Source: Uloborus plumipes
Taxonomy: Eukaryota > Arthropoda > Arachnida > Araneae > Uloboridae
Length of the DNA stretch: 64,000 nt
Direction of reading: 5' to 3'
NCBI GenBank assembly: GCA_038373865.1
Contig: JAXGGA010000031.1
Span: 248,001 to 312,000, forward strand
Within the stretch, counting starts at the first letter, position 1, and each line of letters begins with the position of its first letter. The position numbers were made by a program, and so were the translations under genes. This document shows, in pieces, positions 46,096-57,545 of this stretch. Below the pieces are notes generated by a model. That model did no database searches. It saw only the letters and a program-made list of their open reading frames with translations, and was not told the origin of the DNA.

Positions 46096-48880
46096 ATTCA
46101 GAGAGAAAATTATGTGTGATTCAGTTTTTTACTGACAAATTAAAAATTAAGAATCAAATGTTGCAGCCAGGCTTTCAAGCAACGTTTTTTTTTTCATTCC
46201 TTTTCCTTTCCAATTTCTATAATCTTTAGCGCTCTATAGTTGGTTACTCTGTAAATTTTAAACGTTATAATTTTGCGGAATTTTCAATCGACTTTTTGTC
46301 CACGGTTATAAATAATAAAGTTTCTAAAAATAAAAATTATTTTTATCTGTACCACATGTCCTTGACGCAATTAATTTTCACTTTGTACGCAATAACATTC
46401 TGCTAAACCACTTCTACTTTAATTAAGCTCAAAATTTCTTGGAAAAAGGAAGCATTTTTTCGATTATGAATAAATTTCATATTAATGAAACGTAATATTT
46501 TTAAGTTGTATTTTACTATATAGTACAACATTTTAAAAACAAATTATCTAGGCAGTAAAATATAGACAGAATTGAAAAATAAACGATTTCCTATAGAAAT
46601 TACATTTAAAATAAATCTTTATTTTAAAATCAATCAAGATGAAATTTCAAAAGGCTAAATGATTTTATTTAAACATAATGTGTAATAAAAATATCTTCAG
46701 CTACATATGATTTTTTAAAAATATATATTTCATACTTGCCTAGATACGCTCGCTCTACAAAAAGTTATATAAAGATATCTTCCAATCGCAAAGTAAATAA
46801 CGTGAATTGTTCAGGGTAAGACAGATATTTTAAAATAAATCAAGAACTAAGTAACTAAGGGGAAAAGCATGAACCAAACATTAACTTCACATTTTTAAAA
46901 CTACAACTGCATATACAATTTAATTAGGAAATAATTTCTAGTTTAGTTTATGAAAAAGTTTTCAATGTTGGAAAACTTTTTTTTTTCGGTGAATTTATGT
47001 GTATCAAAATAGCGCAGGTGTGAGTATATTCCTTATACAAATTCACAGTTACGTCGAATCTTTAACAAATTTGGCAATGAGGTCCATTGATGCTCAGAAA
47101 TTCACAAAGGGGCTTTCCCCTCCCCTACTAGAAAATTCGTAAAACGAAATATTTACACTTATTAATAAATGACTGGATTCCTGGAATTAAAAAAATCCAA
47201 AGAGATCTAATTTCACATTTTGAACCATAAAACTATTCTTTTCTACTCGTTGACAGGAATTTCTACCCTGTTTGTTCTTCCTTGATTTCAGCTTGATTGC
47301 TGAGCATGCGTCACTTGACACAGCTTTTACTTTCGCGATACATCTTTGAAAGCCGGGCAGCGTAGATAGTGAATTATAGGAATAATTCCAAAACATATAT
47401 TGATTACAATATAATTTTAAACCAGGTATCGATTGAACCCATCTTGAACTGTCTAGGGCTGGACTGGGACGACATACATTCCTCTTCCCTTCTAGCTTTA
47501 GACTTTATTAATGTCAAAGATTTATTGAACTGGTCTGAATCCGCCAGACCAGATGGGAACAACAACAACCACAACAATATAATTCTAATTAAGCATACAA
47601 AAGTGTCCATCAAAGATGAAAATTGAAAGACTTTAGGCTATTAAAATGCATCCAATGAAATGCAAAAGTCTCAAATGAAAAGTAATTCAAGGTTGTTAAA
47701 AATCAATTAGGAACAGTAGGAACGAACTTTTAGTTCAATAAAGGATTTAAAAAATGAGAGCATTTGAAAGAACATTAAATTTGTATACAGTCTTAAGCGA
47801 TAACTAAAGAAAGAAACGAAGGAGTCAAAAATTAAATTGTTCAGTTAATTGTTTAACTATTAACAAAATGTTTCCAGTAGGTAAGAGGTTAAGCGTATTT
47901 CTCATAAGGGAAATATCTTAAAGGGATGCATATGATAAAAACTGGACGTTCGATCGATTAAAAAAAAACAGTCTATTGTTCCATGGAAAAGTTCTTTTAA
48001 GGTATATAGTAATATAGAAAATATAATAATATAGTTTATATATTTACACAGGGGGGGGCTTAAAGAATGTAACAATATTCCCTGAAATAAAATCAAGGTT
48101 TGATAAGTACTGAAAAAGTCATTTTTTAAGATATTAAAATAACAATTCCATTTCCAACGAAGGTTTCTGTTAAATCAAAGTAAAAGTGTTTTAGCTGGAC
48201 GACACCACGCTCAAAGCGACATATTTAAGTGTGTCAAGGATATGGGCACAGTTAGAAGTAACTTATATTTTAAGAAACTATATTATTTACAATCAAGTTA
48301 TCTATAACTATGTATTTCAAAATAATCTCACTTTTTCCGAAATTCTTATCTAATTCAGTAACGACCGAATATTTTAAAGTTCATTGAAATGTAGTGAGGC
48401 TCCATAAGCTTCAGAAGGCAAGCAATTGTAATGTCCAACAGCTAATTTGAAAGATTTTTTTTTTCTTTTGCTTCAGGTTTATACTTTAGAGCAGAATAGC
48501 ACAAACATGCAAAACTTGTTTCCAATTTAAAAATTGCATACCACACTATCTTTCAAAGTCCAAACAAATGCAAAAATGATTGCAAAGCGATGTTTTAAAT
48601 CATTCTTTACGTTGTAGGAGAAAAATAACCAGAAGAAACTACATTCCATTTTAAAGATAACCCAATGAATTATATCACATGTTTTAAACTGTAAACAAAT
48701 GTAGTGTCCGAGAGCCATTCTTTAAGTGGAAACCTCGCTATAAATAACAGGGCAGATAAAATTCGTAAAGTTCACAAAACTTTTATTAGAGATGGGTACG
48801 TGATTTTTCAATTTTTATCCACTTCCAATTTTGTCCCTCCGGGTGTCTTTTACAATCGTCAAAAAAGAAAAATCTTTTCA
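46096..48880. other. Gene-poor AT-rich stretch
   Basis: No exon, RNA or element ends recognised. The segment 47360-47640 has overlapping frames on both strands, including an Asn-rich end, without recognisable domains. A G-run is at 48051-48058. Confidence 0.5.
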
Positions 48881-49470
48881 CTCTGAAAAAAATTATCAAA
48901 CGGCAGGTCACGGTGAACGGGGAGATATTAGCAGGATGGAGTGCGCGCTTTTGCTAAGAAATGGATGGTACGGAGGAAAAAGATACAAAGGGAGCGAGAG
49001 AAAATGTGTCTGTGTGTGCGCTGCTTGTAGTTGTTGTTTGTTATTCTCCAATTTGAGAAAAATATGGCAAGAGCCTATCTCCAACTTCCAAGATGCGTTT
49101 CAGAGGAGGCTACAAAGAAGATGAAAAAGGACACAGACAAAACAGCCGCAAAAGAAAAATTTGAATGATTACCTTTACCGAGAGAAAAACTCCGGCCCCG
49201 ATTGATTTATGCAAGAGCAGAGTCAGAGAGAAAAGCGCAAGGGAGGAGAAAAAAAATGTTATTTTCTTTTCTCTTTTTGCCGGCTCTGATTTATGTACGG
49301 AAGCGGAAACAAACCGGTTGTTGAACGTATTCATTGTTGTTAGTGTTGCATTTTTTTTTCAAAGGGAAAAGGAGAAGGTCGGTCCTTATCGTACGTGAAA
49401 CAGACTCTGTATGGGTGCAAACGCCCACTTTCATTTTTAACGAGAGTTGGTGACTAGGACATCTGGTATC
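48880..49470. other. GC-balanced island, possible regulatory block
   Basis: Words such as GGTCACGGTGAACGGGGAG, CTCCGGCCCCGATTGATTTA and TTGCCGGCTCTGATTTATG stand out against AT-rich flanks and match nothing else in the window. Frames in this area overlap on both strands and contain simple Lys/Arg/Cys-rich stretches. I do not consider any of them a gene. Confidence 0.3.
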
Positions 49471-50046
49471 CTAGGGTATTCCAGCTGATTGGGCGCAGGA
49501 CCTTTTGTTTTGCTTTTGTTGGGAATCAAAACACTGCTCTGTGACAAAGTTAGAAGTAATTCTGAGTGCTGTGAGATTTTTTATCTATTGCGACAAGAAA
49601 GAAAAAAAAACTTAATTTTTTTTTTGTTGTTGTTGTTTTAGAGATACAGAAGGAAAAGGTGGGAGTATTTTTTGTTGTCTTTGATATTGCGTTTTCTGGA
49701 ACACAAAGCATGGAACACATCATTACTTCTACTAAGTTGGTTTTTCAGCGGCTGTATATTATTTTTTGTCAGAAATGATGAAGGGTTTTCCAAGCTCAAC
49801 TTGACAGAAAAATATCTTCAAACTGTGTTTTCCTTTAAGTAGAAGTTTAATTTCAATGTAACATTTTACGCGTTTTATTTTATTAAAAAAACTTCAGAGT
49901 TCTCAATAGAACATTACTTAGCAAACGTATTTAGTCAATTTTATAATTTTCCCTGTTAAATATTAACCTAGCATCGTGACATTTAATTTCCTATTGACAT
50001 AGTTTAATATTGTTTTCAGTTGATACGTTACTTACGTCCGATGCCA

Positions 50047-50084
50047 CAAAAAAAAAAAAAAAAAACCACACACACACACACACA
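50047..50084 (+). repeat. Poly-A followed by (CA)n microsatellite
   Basis: About 18 A residues run into CCACACACACACACACACA. This is a simple sequence repeat, possibly the relic tail of a retroposed copy, though no SINE or LINE body is visible upstream. Confidence 0.8.
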
Positions 50085-50666
50085 TTGCGAAGACTACACA
50101 ACTGAAACCTATATTACTAAAAATGTTAATATGGTAATAGAAATCACAATCTTCCAATGATACCTTTCATCCGGTTAATCTAGAAATGGCAGGTACGGAA
50201 GGTATCACTAGCTACATATAAAAATTAATAAATAAAATTCAATAGTTTTATTATAGATTTTGGAATCAAGATGCATAAAATGAAACACTAAAATCAATTT
50301 AAAGCATTTAATAATACGAAAAAATGCCTGATATAATATTTTACAAAAAATGGCAAAACATTCTCTTGCTAAATGTACTTTCTATTCTGTGTGGCATGTT
50401 AGCACAATTGTTCAGCGTGCAAATTCTGCTACTAAAGTGAAAAACTTTTAAATAATAATACAAAAAAGTTATATTTATGCAACCACTTTTCTGCCAGCTC
50501 TAAGTCAGTATCAACTTCACAGTTCATTGTAAAAACTAGATCATAGTGTTGTTGCTGTTGTTATTGGTGTATTATATTCCCCGTTAAAAGTAGATGCGAG
50601 AAACATGTTTATAGAAGAATAAAAGCAGCACGGGCGACTTTGAAATCTTTCGTTGAAAGCAGGAGC

Positions 50667-51409
50667 CAGTGGCGTATTCAGGGGGTGGGTTGATAGGACT
50701 GCAGCCCCCTCCGAAATTATCAAAAAGGAATTTAAAGCATTTTGGCTATTACCTTTCCCCCCCCCCCCCCTTTTTTTTTGATGAAATCGCGACATGAGAA
50801 AGAATTTCTGCAGAAAAAATTTAATTATAGGACAAAATTCAGAGAAAGAAATAAAAAGAAGAAAATTATTTTTTAAGTATTGACATGTCCATTTTACTGT
50901 TTTCACGTTTAGGACTATCTTATAATTCAATTTTGTTCATTTATATTTCAAATTTCTCTCAGAAACAGCGATTAATGCGTGTTAATTAATCTGATTCTGT
51001 GCAATACATTTCAACATATGTAATTGAAACATAACATTAGGAACAATAGTAAAATAAATCGCAAAGTTGATGTTAGCACAACATTAGTTGATTAGAGCAC
51101 AAATTTGCCAAAATATTGCTTGTACTTGTTGGGGAAACCTTATACCTTATACTAATTAAGATAACTTGTCAAATTTTAATTTATCTTTTCCTATTTTCAT
51201 CAAAATGCTTTACCTCTTAGCTACAACAATAATTATAATGCTAAAAAAATTAATGATGCATTTTTGTCATCTTAAATTAGCATTGATATCAGGAATTCGA
51301 AAAATTTACTTTTCTTAGCTAAATTTTCTGAGGTTCACTGCTCTCTTCTGTCTTAGTCTCGGCTCAGCCCCCCCCCCCCCCTGAAATAATTTGTTTGCGT
51401 ACGCCACTG
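50667..51409. mobile_element. hAT-type MITE, target duplication GCAGGAGC
   Basis: The left end CAGTGGCGTATTCAGGGGGT and the right end (reverse complement CAGTGGCGTACGCAAAC) share the CAGTGGCGTA tip. G- and C-runs sit near the two termini (50682-50706 and 51367-51381), plus another C-run at 50758. Exact 8-bp direct repeats GCAGGAGC flank it (50659-50666 and 51410-51417). The 743-bp body has no transposase motif. A minus-strand open frame inside is low-complexity and looks accidental. Confidence 0.85.
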
Positions 51410-51979
51410 GCAGGAGCTAAATATCCGGAAGGACCAAGACTGTGCTGAAGAGTTTGGTCTGTATGGCAGAACACCCACAATAAATTCCTAGCACCTTACT
51501 AGAATTGCGTTGTTTCTTTTATAAACTTTTTTTTTTTTTTTTTCGAAAAAAGCATGGTCTAAAACATAGAAACGTTACTTTTTTTCTTCATTCTGACTCG
51601 TTTTCTTTCTTCAAAAAAATAACCTTAAAAGTCGCTTAGTCACAGTTTTATTTTCGCTGCTGTAGTTATAAGTGAGCGAGTCAATTTTAGCTCAACCGCT
51701 TGACTCTACACCACTGTTTCTTTACTTGTGATGTGACACGAGACTTTGCTTTGTTTTAGAAATCATACATTTTAAAATAATCATTCAAAATTAACTCTAG
51801 GGAAAATAAAAGTTATTTTCTGGCCCATTTTAGTTATTTATTTATTTATTTGTCGTGTATTTGTTCTAACAGTTTCGCTGTCTAAAAGTAGTACCTTTGA
51901 CTAAAGGAAACACCCGCATGAAATCATTAGATTTAGTTATTAGTATATTATTCAATTAGTCTATATATTGGGTCATTCC

Positions 51980-52565
51980 CAGTGGTTGGAAAAACTACAT
52001 ATTTTTTGTAGCGAACTACAACTACAACTACTTTCTTATAAATGTAGTTAACTACAGCTACAACTACTTTTTTTTAATGTAGCGAGCTACACTACTTTTG
52101 AAATGTAGTTGCTACTTCGCTACTTTTTTAAAAATAAATAAATAAAAAGAATACACCGTTTGAGGATCGACCGAAAAAATTCGAAAAGTGGTTTAGATTA
52201 AAAAATTACTTCATTCGAATATGGAATAGAAATAGGAATTGTCTTCGAATTTATTTGTTACTGTTCCTTTTTGTTCCTTTGTTTTTGCTAAAATTTGTCC
52301 TTTTTTAGATTTTTTTTTACAATTTTACGAATATTCGCCACAAGAACCACCTTGTTTTCTTTCTTCGCTCTCTTTTTTTTTCATTTATTTTTTTTTTATT
52401 TAACTTAAAGTAGTTTCTAGAAATCGCTACAAACTACTACTTTTTTGTATCGCGCTACTCGCTACTCTACTTTTTTTAAAAAGTAGTGCGCTACACTACA
52501 AACTACTAAAAAATGTAGCTACTACAGTAGTTTCGCTACTTGTAGCGCGCTACTTCCGACCACTG
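51980..52565. mobile_element. hAT-type MITE made of GTAG/CTAC repeats, duplication GTCATTCC
   Basis: The tips CAGTGGTTGGAAAAACTAC (left) and CAGTGGTCGGAAGTAGCGCG (right, complement) are inverted repeats. Exact 8-bp direct repeats GTCATTCC lie at 51972-51979 and 52566-52573. The interior is dominated by short ACTAC / GTAGT / GTAGCGCGCTAC words on both strands near each end. No protein. The target duplication is itself part of the tip of the larger palindrome, which proves the order of insertion. Confidence 0.9.
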
Positions 52566-53147
52566 GTCATTCCATGTCAAGTGATCCAACGTTTTTTACC
52601 TTACATTTTTGTATTTCTTTCAAATTTGGCTCATCAATTGTACCCCTTGAGGTAATCAAAAATCTCAACTTTTGGATTTTTATCTCTATTATTTTTTCAT
52701 TTATGAGACTTTGAACTTTGGAAAAACCCTCGTTTTTCCATGGATAAGGGAACATAAAAGGAACCATAACTTGGCACCAAATATAGATAGAACGATTTGG
52801 TAAATAGCATTTTAAAGTACGTTAGTTGCCGCTTAATCTGATATGCAACATGACTAATTTGATAAAAATTTTCTTTTTTAAAAAATGAAATTTAAATTTC
52901 AAATTTAAGTTTCTCGAAAAACATATAATGAATTTTTTTGAAAAAATTCTCAAAAATTCTTGTGTATTTTATCTATGTTTGTACAAATTTTTAGATTGGG
53001 ATCTCAATGGGATCATATTTTTTTGAATTTTTGAATAAAACTATATAGGAAAAAAATGAGATTTTTTTCGATTATATTTATTTAAATACTAAGTTATCTT
53101 GCTTGTGATGGTCTAAAAAGTAGTAAACAAACATGAATATGTTTAAA

Positions 53148-53700
53148 GTGAGCTAGCATGAGCTTATAGATTTGTCAGGTTCACCCCCCTCCCCCTTCCT
53201 CCCCCGCACAACCACTCTTTATTAATTCAAAACTGTTCAAAATGTCAAAAAAAAAAACAACTCTTTGATACAAAATGAATAGTAAACTTATTTAAAGTTG
53301 GTAAATGAGTTTCCTTATAACTAGACGAAGTATCCCCCTCCTCCACCCAAATATACCATTAACGCTGTACTATTATGACGTCTAACCTGGGGATTGAATT
53401 GACTATTATTTTTACTCTAGGTAAGTGAGCTAGCATTAACTTGCACATTGGTCAGCTCCCCCTCCCTTTCTTCCCGACCCAACCATTTTTCCCCCAAACT
53501 GTTTAAAATGCTAAAAAAAAAGCTTCTTTGATACAAAATGAACAGTAAATTTATTTAAAGTTGGTAAATGGGCTTCCTTATAACAAGGCAAAGTACAACC
53601 CTTCCCTCACCCAAATATACCATTAACGCTATATTAATATGACGTCTCACCTGGGGATTGATTTGAGGATTATTTTCCCCCTAGGTATATATTGTTTTTC
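53148..53700 (+). repeat. 277-bp tandem duplication inside the left palindrome arm
   Basis: Two direct copies run from GTGAGCTAGCAT (53148 and 53425) through CTTTGATACAAAATGAA(T/C)A, TTATTTAAAGTTGGTAAATG, CCAAATATACCATTAACGCT and ATGACGTCT(A/C)ACCTGGGG. The right arm of the palindrome holds only one such unit (about 54600-54880), so the duplication arose after the arms formed. Confidence 0.85.
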
Positions 53701-55464
53701 AGACAAAGTGTTTCGTTTTCAATCCGAACTTCACAAAGTGTACTTCCATTCAATATTTGAATTTAAATTTATGGTTCATTTCATCCCCTCCCCCAGCACC
53801 AATCTTCAATTTTGAAGGGAGGAAATAAATGGGTCGCCACAAGATCATAGCTAACAGCAAAATAGCACTGTTTCCCCTTGTTCTCATAATGTTTTCCCAT
53901 TATTTTCACACAAAACTGAAAAGAAATCAAAGTGTCACGTTATATGTCAGTCCTCATCACTGCCTTTCCTTTCTCTTATTGGACAAAGCTCATGAGCTAA
54001 TAGGAAAGAGTAACAAACAGAACAAACTGAAACACTACCAGACATCAGTAGAGACTAAGGCTTTGAAATGGGGTTAGGCGGGATGATAAAAAAAATAAAA
54101 GTTTGGAGTGGGAAGGTAGGGTAAGGGGGGGGGAGCAATCTGTAAAGAAGTGAGGTTGTGCAACATGTGAGGTTGTGCTCAAAAAAGCAGTGTTTGTTTA
54201 ACATATGTATATAGATATATCTTGCTGCATTACTTTCCTTTACAACAAAATGAAAAAGAACACAAACAATTAAAAAAAGTAAATAACAGCTGCACACTAG
54301 ATAATGTGGAAAGATGGTTATGGGGACACAGACATATGATCTGATATTTTGATTTATTTTCAGTTTTGTGCGAAAAGAATAGAAAAAACGATGAGAACAA
54401 GGAGAAACAGTGCTATTTTGCTGTTTGCTATGATCTTGGGGCGACCCATTTATTTCCTCCCTTCAAAATTGAAGATTGGTGCTGGAGTAGAAGATGAAAT
54501 GAATCATAAAGTTAAATTTCGGATATTGAATGGAAGTACACTTTGAAGTTCGGATCGAAAAAGAAACACTTCGTCTGAAAAACAATATATATACCTAGGG
54601 TAAAAATAATCCTTAACTCAATTCCCAGGTTAGACGTCATATTAGTATAGTGTGAATGGTATGTTTGGGTGGGGAGGGGGATACTTCGTCTAGCAATAAG
54701 GAAACCCATTTCCCCACTTTAAATAAGTTTACTATTCATTTTGTATCAAAGAGTTTTTGTTTTTTTTTTAAACATTTTGAACGGTTTTGAATTAAAAAAG
54801 AGTGGTTGTGTGGGGGAGGAAGGGGTAGGGGGGTGAACCTGACAAATCTATAAGCTCATGCCAGCTCACTTTAAACATATTCATGTTTGTTTACTACTTT
54901 TTAGACCATCACGAGCAAGAGAACTTAGTATTTAAATAAACAGAATCTAAAAATATCACTTTTTTCCTATACAGTTTTATTCAAATATTCAAACAAATAT
55001 GATCCCATTGAGATACCAATCTAAAAATTTGTACACACATAGATAAAATACACAAGAATTTTTGAGAATTTGTTCAAAAAAATTCATTATATGTTTTTTG
55101 AGAAATTTAAATTTGAAATTTAAATTTCATTTTTTGAAAAAGAAAATTTTTATCAAATTAGTCATGTTGCATATCCGATTAAGCGGCAACTAACGTACTT
55201 TAAAATGCCATTTACCAAATCGTTCTATCTATATTTGGTGCCGAGTTATGGTCCCTTTTATGTTCCCTTATCCATGAAAAAACGAGGGTTTTTCCAAAGT
55301 TCAAAGTCTCATAAATGAAAAAATAATAGAGATAAAAATCCAAAAATTGAGACTTTAGATTACCTCAAGGGGTACAATTGATGAGCCAAATGTGAAAGAA
55401 ATACAAAAATGTAAGGTAAAATTTTTCTCAGATTTTGAAACACTTGACGTGGAATGAACCTATT

Positions 55465-57179
55465 TCAATTTAGGTGGTGTCAACAAATAATAGTTCGTGT
55501 TGTTGATTTTTTAATAAACGTTTGAAAATCTCTCGCAGATGTTGATATTTGAAACTTTAAAATTATTTAAAAAATTCCTTTAATACGGTTTAATTATAAA
55601 AATATTTTCTACATATGTTTTTATCAATTTCTTCTTCCAACAAAGTTTGATGCAAATCTGTCTTTACGTTCAAGATCTATACATCTGGCTTGAGTTTTCC
55701 CGTAAGCACTAATGTTTGGTTTTTGTGACCTATTCACAATTGAGTGAAATATTTTTTTAATCAAATATTAAATATGGGAATGAGATATCTTCTTTGAGAT
55801 CTTTTGGGAAAAAAAATTGTTAGAATCGAACTATACGCTCAAAAAATAGAGGGAGGGGGTACACACAAACCAAAATGCATTTTTGCTATCCCAAAACACT
55901 ACTTTTAAATTTTCAATTTCTCAACATTACTTTCATTATTTTTTTTTGTTCTTAGCTATCTTTTTGAAACATATTTGAGCCTTTTTTTATGTTTTTTTTT
56001 TCCTTCCTATACTTTTATGTGAAAATATTCTAACAATTCAAAAATTAAACACCTTGACCAACATAGCCCTCTTTAAAACGAGAAATGAACATTAGACTTA
56101 AAAAATTCTACAAAAATAGTGAGAAAAAAAGCGTAACGATAACTTCTAAATACTTTTAATAGATCATACATATTTCCAAAAACATTGGTATTTTGCAAAA
56201 ACACTTTTTCCAAAAGAAACGTGACTTCGACAAGATATCTGACAGGATGAATGCTTCCTGTTTCATGTCTTCTGCTGCTTCATCTGCCAAGTCATTCTTC
56301 ATCTCCGGATGTCTTCCACGGATCATTACTCAGAGGACAGTTAGGCCTCCTCTCATACACTCCCATTGGCTGATGCCTCTTTAGGATAAGAGAAGAATCG
56401 CTGACGCTAAGAGACTCGCATCCTTCGTCCAGTACTTTGTTATGAGAAGGAGTAAGAGGAAAAGGCGTGATGGATAACTGGCAATGAAAAATTGATTTTT
56501 TTTTTTTTTTTTTTTCGTCTTTATTATGATTCAGAAGTAAAAGGTTGAGGTTTGGATATTTTTGGGACTTTTTTCGTTGGACGAGATAGACTCTTGATGT
56601 TTTTCTGCGAGTTTTTCTATGAGCATATAAAACAGCATCACAAATAGAGCCTAAAAAAATTATCGATATGATAGTTACTTCTTGCAATATTGTAGAAATT
56701 TGCTTTTTTTTTTTTTTTTTAATGTTCTACGGCCATTTTTTCTTTTTTCTATATTCTTCTATATTCAAAAGAAATTACATTTTTAAAAACATTTCTTTTT
56801 AGAACAGAACAAAACAATATAACACATATACTAGTTCGAACAGAATGATATGCATAAGATGATTTTTGGAATGTATTTGCATAAACATTTTTTTTCTTTT
56901 TTGTGTTTGTGTGTTCACGGTATAACTCAAAAGGAAGTCTACAAAGTAATACAAAATTCAGTATACTGACGATCCTCTGCGTCTGATTATCAGTTTCCAG
57001 TTCAATTTCGCAGCGGAGATGGCGCCAATAAGCATTTTTTAAAAAAGCATATTCACATAATAGATACAGCAATAAGTTCCACGAAAAGCAACTTTATATT
57101 TCTCTCTTTTATGAGCACTATCAAATGCAATTCTCAACAACAGCCAAATAAAAAAAAATAGCGAAACAAAAACCCCTAT
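55465..57179. other. No gene recognised
   Basis: AT-rich with long T-tracts (56498-56515, 56705-56720). The segment 56220-56470 is more GC-balanced and open on the minus strand for about 130 codons, but the predicted product is low-complexity in part and matches no family known to me. Confidence 0.4.
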
Positions 57180-57545
57180 ATTTCCTCTCGAAGCTCCACC
57201 CGTTCGAAGGAGAAATACAAACTATCCATTAAAACACCGATCAGAAAAAAACCAAAACCGTATGTGACGTCGAAGTCGTAGATTAACAGAAACAAGCGAA
57301 TTACATGTTCGCCGTTTCGTTACTCCCCCCCCCAAACCCCCACCCCCCTCATGCTTTCTGACGGGGAGGCGTGACGAATGCGGTTTTCGTGTCGCGGTCG
57401 ATTAACGGCCAGTCGTTCGCGTGACCCGAAAACAGGGATAGATGACCGCTAAGTGACCACTCGCCGGGGCATTAGGAACGCTGCTGAAAACTACGAAAAC
57501 AAAACCGACGAGTGGACGGCGACATAGTTTTGGTAAGTGAAACTG
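57180..57545 (+). promoter_or_regulatory. CpG-rich patch, possible promoter or 5' exon upstream of the Ig exon
   Basis: CpGs are dense here (GTGTCGCGGTCGATTAACGG, TCGTTCGCGTGACCCGAAAA, AACCGACGAGTGGACGGCGA) compared with the flanks. The patch ends in TTTTG|GTAAGTG at 57534, a near-consensus 5' splice site. It lies 1.4 kb upstream of the Ig exon on the same strand. A non-coding first exon or internal promoter is possible, but the Ig exon starts in mid-domain, so a coding exon would still be needed between. No TATA or initiator could be assigned with confidence. Confidence 0.3.

Larger units (their letters stand above)
51970..55460. mobile_element. 3.5-kb palindromic transposable element
   Basis: The left arm (52574 to about 53955, plus the tip 51970-51979) and right arm (about 54325-55460) are inverted copies over more than 1 kb. 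Examples are GGCACCAAATATAGATAGAA / TTCTATCTATATTTGGTGCC and GGGAGGAAATAAATGGG near the centre. The tips read GGGTCATTCC (left) and, in complement, GGTTCATTCC (right), followed by A(T/C)GTCAAGTG. TATT borders both ends and may be a 4-bp target duplication, though that could be chance in AT-rich DNA. No transposase is seen. The loop is about 370 bp. A hAT MITE has landed 10 bp inside the left tip. Confidence 0.85.

Noticed and set aside
56292..56687. 131-codon minus-strand frame as a gene
   Set aside because: It contains a poly-Lys stretch from a T-tract, has no recognisable domain, and no splice or promoter context supports it.
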